A stretch of DNA of 7,888 nucleotides. It comes from Deltaproteobacteria bacterium. GTDB taxonomy: Bacteria; Desulfobacterota; Dissulfuribacteria; Dissulfuribacterales; JALVPX01. A program made the translations under genes and the position numbers. The notes beneath the pieces are model-generated. The model made no database searches. It worked only from the letters and a program-made list of their open reading frames with translations, and had not been told where the DNA came from. Where the stretch lies: NCBI GenBank assembly GCA_027061625.1, contig JAMOVF010000105.1, positions 1 to 7,888 of the forward strand. Reading direction: 5' to 3'. The first letter of the stretch is position 1, and every line of letters starts with the position of its first letter. This document shows, piece after piece, positions 6,378 through 7,888 of the stretch.

Positions 6378-7439
6378 TTACTTGCCAATATAAACTGAAG
6401 CCTTTTGGGAAGGCCTGCTTTCGTTGGGAGGCTGTGCGTCATCTACTGCAGTGACCCAGTAATAATAGCGTCCAGGCCTCTTTTTCTCCCTGTCCACATA
6501 TCTAGGCAAAGGAATAGGCAGGTTGTTAAGTAGCTTCACTCTGCCTTTTGGGTCTTTGCGATATATGAGATAACCCTCCAAATCAGGTTCCCGATTGTCT
6601 TTCCAGAGCAATTCAACACCATTTTTGGTGGCCACGGCCACAAGGCCTTTGGGTGGCTCTGGTGGTATCAAATCTTTTGGTTCTATGGTAACAGGTTCAG
6701 TCGCCTGGCCTTCTATCAGAGTTCCGTGGAATGGAAGCACTGCAGAAACTTTGTATCGATAACGTATTTTCTCCTTTGCCTTCTTATCCAAATAGTAATT
6801 TTTTTGGAGTCTGTCCTTTAAAAGTTTCCATTTCTTGCTTTCTGCTTTGGCCCTGTAAACTCGGTAGAAAATTGGTTTGTCTATTTGTTTGCCATTGGTC
6901 CACTTATGAGGAGGCTGCCACTCAAGTTTTATCCCCTTTTTAACTGATGATGCCTTGAGGCCGCTGGGAGGTTCCGGCGGGGAATGCCAAACTATTTCCA
7001 CCCTGTTTGATGGGTCACTGGCCACAAACCAGCTTTTGACCGTTCTCACTTCATAGATATACCGTTTCCCTTCTTTAAGCGTGCGGTCTTCATAGTAAAC
7101 TTTTCTGGCCTCTTCAGGTTTTGCTTCAAAGGGAATCCGTATTGGAGGTCCAAAGGAGACAGGGCATCCACCACATCGATCTTTAAGATCCAGTTCAGCT
7201 TTGAAAAGATGAAATTCCTTGATCTTGACCAGCGGACTGCCATCGTGATTTCTTATAGGCACTGTCCAGCTGAGCTCTACACCTTGTGGCTTGAAACGGC
7301 ATGAGAGATCTTTTATGGCAACTGGCCTTAGTGTTCCTGGCGGTACAGGAGGGGCTTTTCTGCCGCATCCATTAAGGAACAAAAATGTAAAGATCAGGAG
7401 AAGGGTAATATTCAGACCCTTGCTATGTCTAACGTTCAT
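6378..7439 (-). CDS. Outer-membrane-type lipoprotein with LptM-like N-terminus and FN3-like domains
   Basis: A 353-residue lipoprotein of unassigned function. Residues 1-24 form a lipoprotein signal peptide (basic start, hydrophobic ITLLLIFTFLFL, lipobox LNGC) with C25 as the lipidated cysteine. Gly at the next position, rather than Asp, suggests outer-membrane sorting. The mature N-terminus CGRKAPPVPPGTLRP resembles the CGxKGPLxxP motif of LptM/YifL, the small lipoprotein coded beside lysA or dapF in many Proteobacteria. Three fibronectin-type-III-like modules follow: ~38-151, ~153-254 and ~258-351. The last two open with PPEPPxGL and share Y-R/I-Y-R and a late YRYKVSAV or YYYWVTAV strand. 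The first holds a CxxC (C89, C92), and C47 is also present. The protein is rich in Lys and Arg. Its ATG lies inside the end of argH (11-bp overlap), with GGAG 9 nt upstream. A structural or binding role in the envelope is an inference. Confidence 0.8.
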   Translation of the reverse strand: MNVRHSKGLNITLLLIFTFLFLNGCGRKAPPVPPGTLRPVAIKDLSCRFKPQGVELSWTVPIRNHDGSPLVKIKEFHLFKAELDLKDRCGGCPVSFGPPIRIPFEAKPEEARKVYYEDRTLKEGKRYIYEVRTVKSWFVASDPSNRVEIVWHSPPEPPSGLKASSVKKGIKLEWQPPHKWTNGKQIDKPIFYRVYRAKAESKKWKLLKDRLQKNYYLDKKAKEKIRYRYKVSAVLPFHGTLIEGQATEPVTIEPKDLIPPEPPKGLVAVATKNGVELLWKDNREPDLEGYLIYRKDPKGRVKLLNNLPIPLPRYVDREKKRPGRYYYWVTAVDDAQPPNESRPSQKASVYIGK

Positions 7440-7888
7440 TTAGCGGAACTCCGTTGCTATTGAGCCAGTTTCGTGCCTCATTCAGTGCTTCCCGAACTTT
7501 AGTAGGAGCCGTCCCTCCTTTTGATTTACGGGATTCTGCAGAGCCTCTGGGGGTGAGCACCTCATAGAGATCTTCATCAATGAGTGGATTGAGCTCTTTC
7601 AATTCATCTAATGACAGCTGATGCAGTTCCATACCCTTTTCAGCACACTTTGCCACTGCCTTGCCAACAATTTCATGAGCTGTTCTGAAAGGCACTCCCT
7701 TTTGAACTAGATAGTCAGCAAAGTCTGTGGCAGTGACAAATCCTTTCAGAAGGGCCTGTTCCATTTTTTCTTTCCTTGGCCTTATCTCAGGAATAAGTGC
7801 AGACATCACCTTTACAGAAGCAGCAACAGTATCCAGGGCATCAAACAATATCTCTTTGTCTTCTTGGAGATCGCGGTTATAGGCCAGT
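7429..7888 (-). CDS. argH: Argininosuccinate lyase (ArgH), C-terminal third (5' end outside window)
   Basis: ArgH splits argininosuccinate into arginine and fumarate, the last step of arginine synthesis. About 152 codons are inside the window; the frame is open to the right edge, where codons from 7887 read LAYNRDLQEDKEILFDAL, matching the conserved YNRDLQEDKE segment of the family. The TTG at 7848-7846 is therefore internal. Further downstream are TATDFADYLVQKGVPFRTAHEIVG, split here as TATDFADYLVQ and KGVPFRTAHEIVG, which is the conserved start of the C-terminal domain, and a variable tail ending VPLNER. The catalytic serine loop (SSxMPQKKNP in the family) would lie outside the window, so intactness cannot be judged. 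The last 11 bp overlap the lipoprotein gene. It is the most upstream operon member seen here. Confidence 0.95.
   Translation of the reverse strand, partial: LAYNRDLQEDKEILFDALDTVAASVKVMSALIPEIRPRKEKMEQALLKGFVTATDFADYLVQKGVPFRTAHEIVGKAVAKCAEKGMELHQLSLDELKELNPLIDEDLYEVLTPRGSAESRKSKGGTAPTKVREALNEARNWLNSNGVPLNER

Noticed and set aside
7046..7243. A 65-codon minus-strand frame within the lipoprotein gene
   Set aside because: It is an out-of-frame overlap on the same strand as a well-supported FN3-like lipoprotein, with no ribosome-binding site support.
7846..7848. TTG at 7848-7846 as the start of the argH reading frame
   Set aside because: The upstream codons in the same frame encode the conserved ArgH segment YNRDLQEDKE, so the gene simply runs off the window.
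1..7888. CRISPR array, tRNA/rRNA genes, insertion sequence, prophage or defence system
   Set aside because: No regularly spaced repeats apart from the coding SLH duplication, no transposase- or integrase-like protein, and no structural RNA sequence was recognised; genes cover nearly the whole window.

Overview
The window reads as part of a Gram-negative, probably Desulfobacterota (former Deltaproteobacteria) or related, chromosome. The clues are a lipoprotein signal of outer-membrane type, a cysteine-containing S-layer-homology (SLH) C-terminus, and a lysine operon that uses the direct LL-diaminopimelate aminotransferase (DapL) route. That route is known from Deltaproteobacteria, Chlamydiae, cyanobacteria, plants, some Firmicutes and methanogens. 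The taxon is an inference from gene content; no RNA gene or other marker is present.

Layout. Positions 1-515 (+ strand) hold the last ~170 codons of a surface or secreted protein made of SLH repeats. Its reading frame is open to the left edge, so the gene begins outside the window. It converges, with only 23 bp between stop codons, on a tight minus-strand operon filling the rest. In transcription order (right to left) the operon is: argH (3' part, cut by the right edge), an FN3-domain lipoprotein, lysA, dapF, dapA, dapB, a fumarylacetoacetate-hydrolase (FAH) family enzyme, and dapL. Junctions are overlaps or gaps of 1-14 bp, except an 81-bp gap between dapF and dapA. No gene-free stretch exceeds 81 bp. 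No operon promoter is visible; it should lie upstream of argH, outside the window.

Function. DapA condenses pyruvate with aspartate semialdehyde, DapB reduces the product to tetrahydrodipicolinate, DapL aminates that directly to LL-diaminopimelate, DapF epimerises it to meso-diaminopimelate (a peptidoglycan precursor), and LysA decarboxylates meso-DAP to lysine. Every step after aspartate semialdehyde is therefore encoded here, with no need for DapD/DapC/DapE. ArgH makes arginine. The two members without an assigned step are the lipoprotein, which starts with an LptM-like CGRKAPPxPP motif, and the FAH-family enzyme between dapB and dapL.

I found no previously undescribed defence, mobile or RNA system; most of the window is ordinary metabolism. 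The observations most worth a second look are the FAH enzyme embedded in the dap operon, the LptM-like but FN3-extended lipoprotein next to lysA, and a recent out-of-phase 189-bp tandem duplication in the SLH gene.
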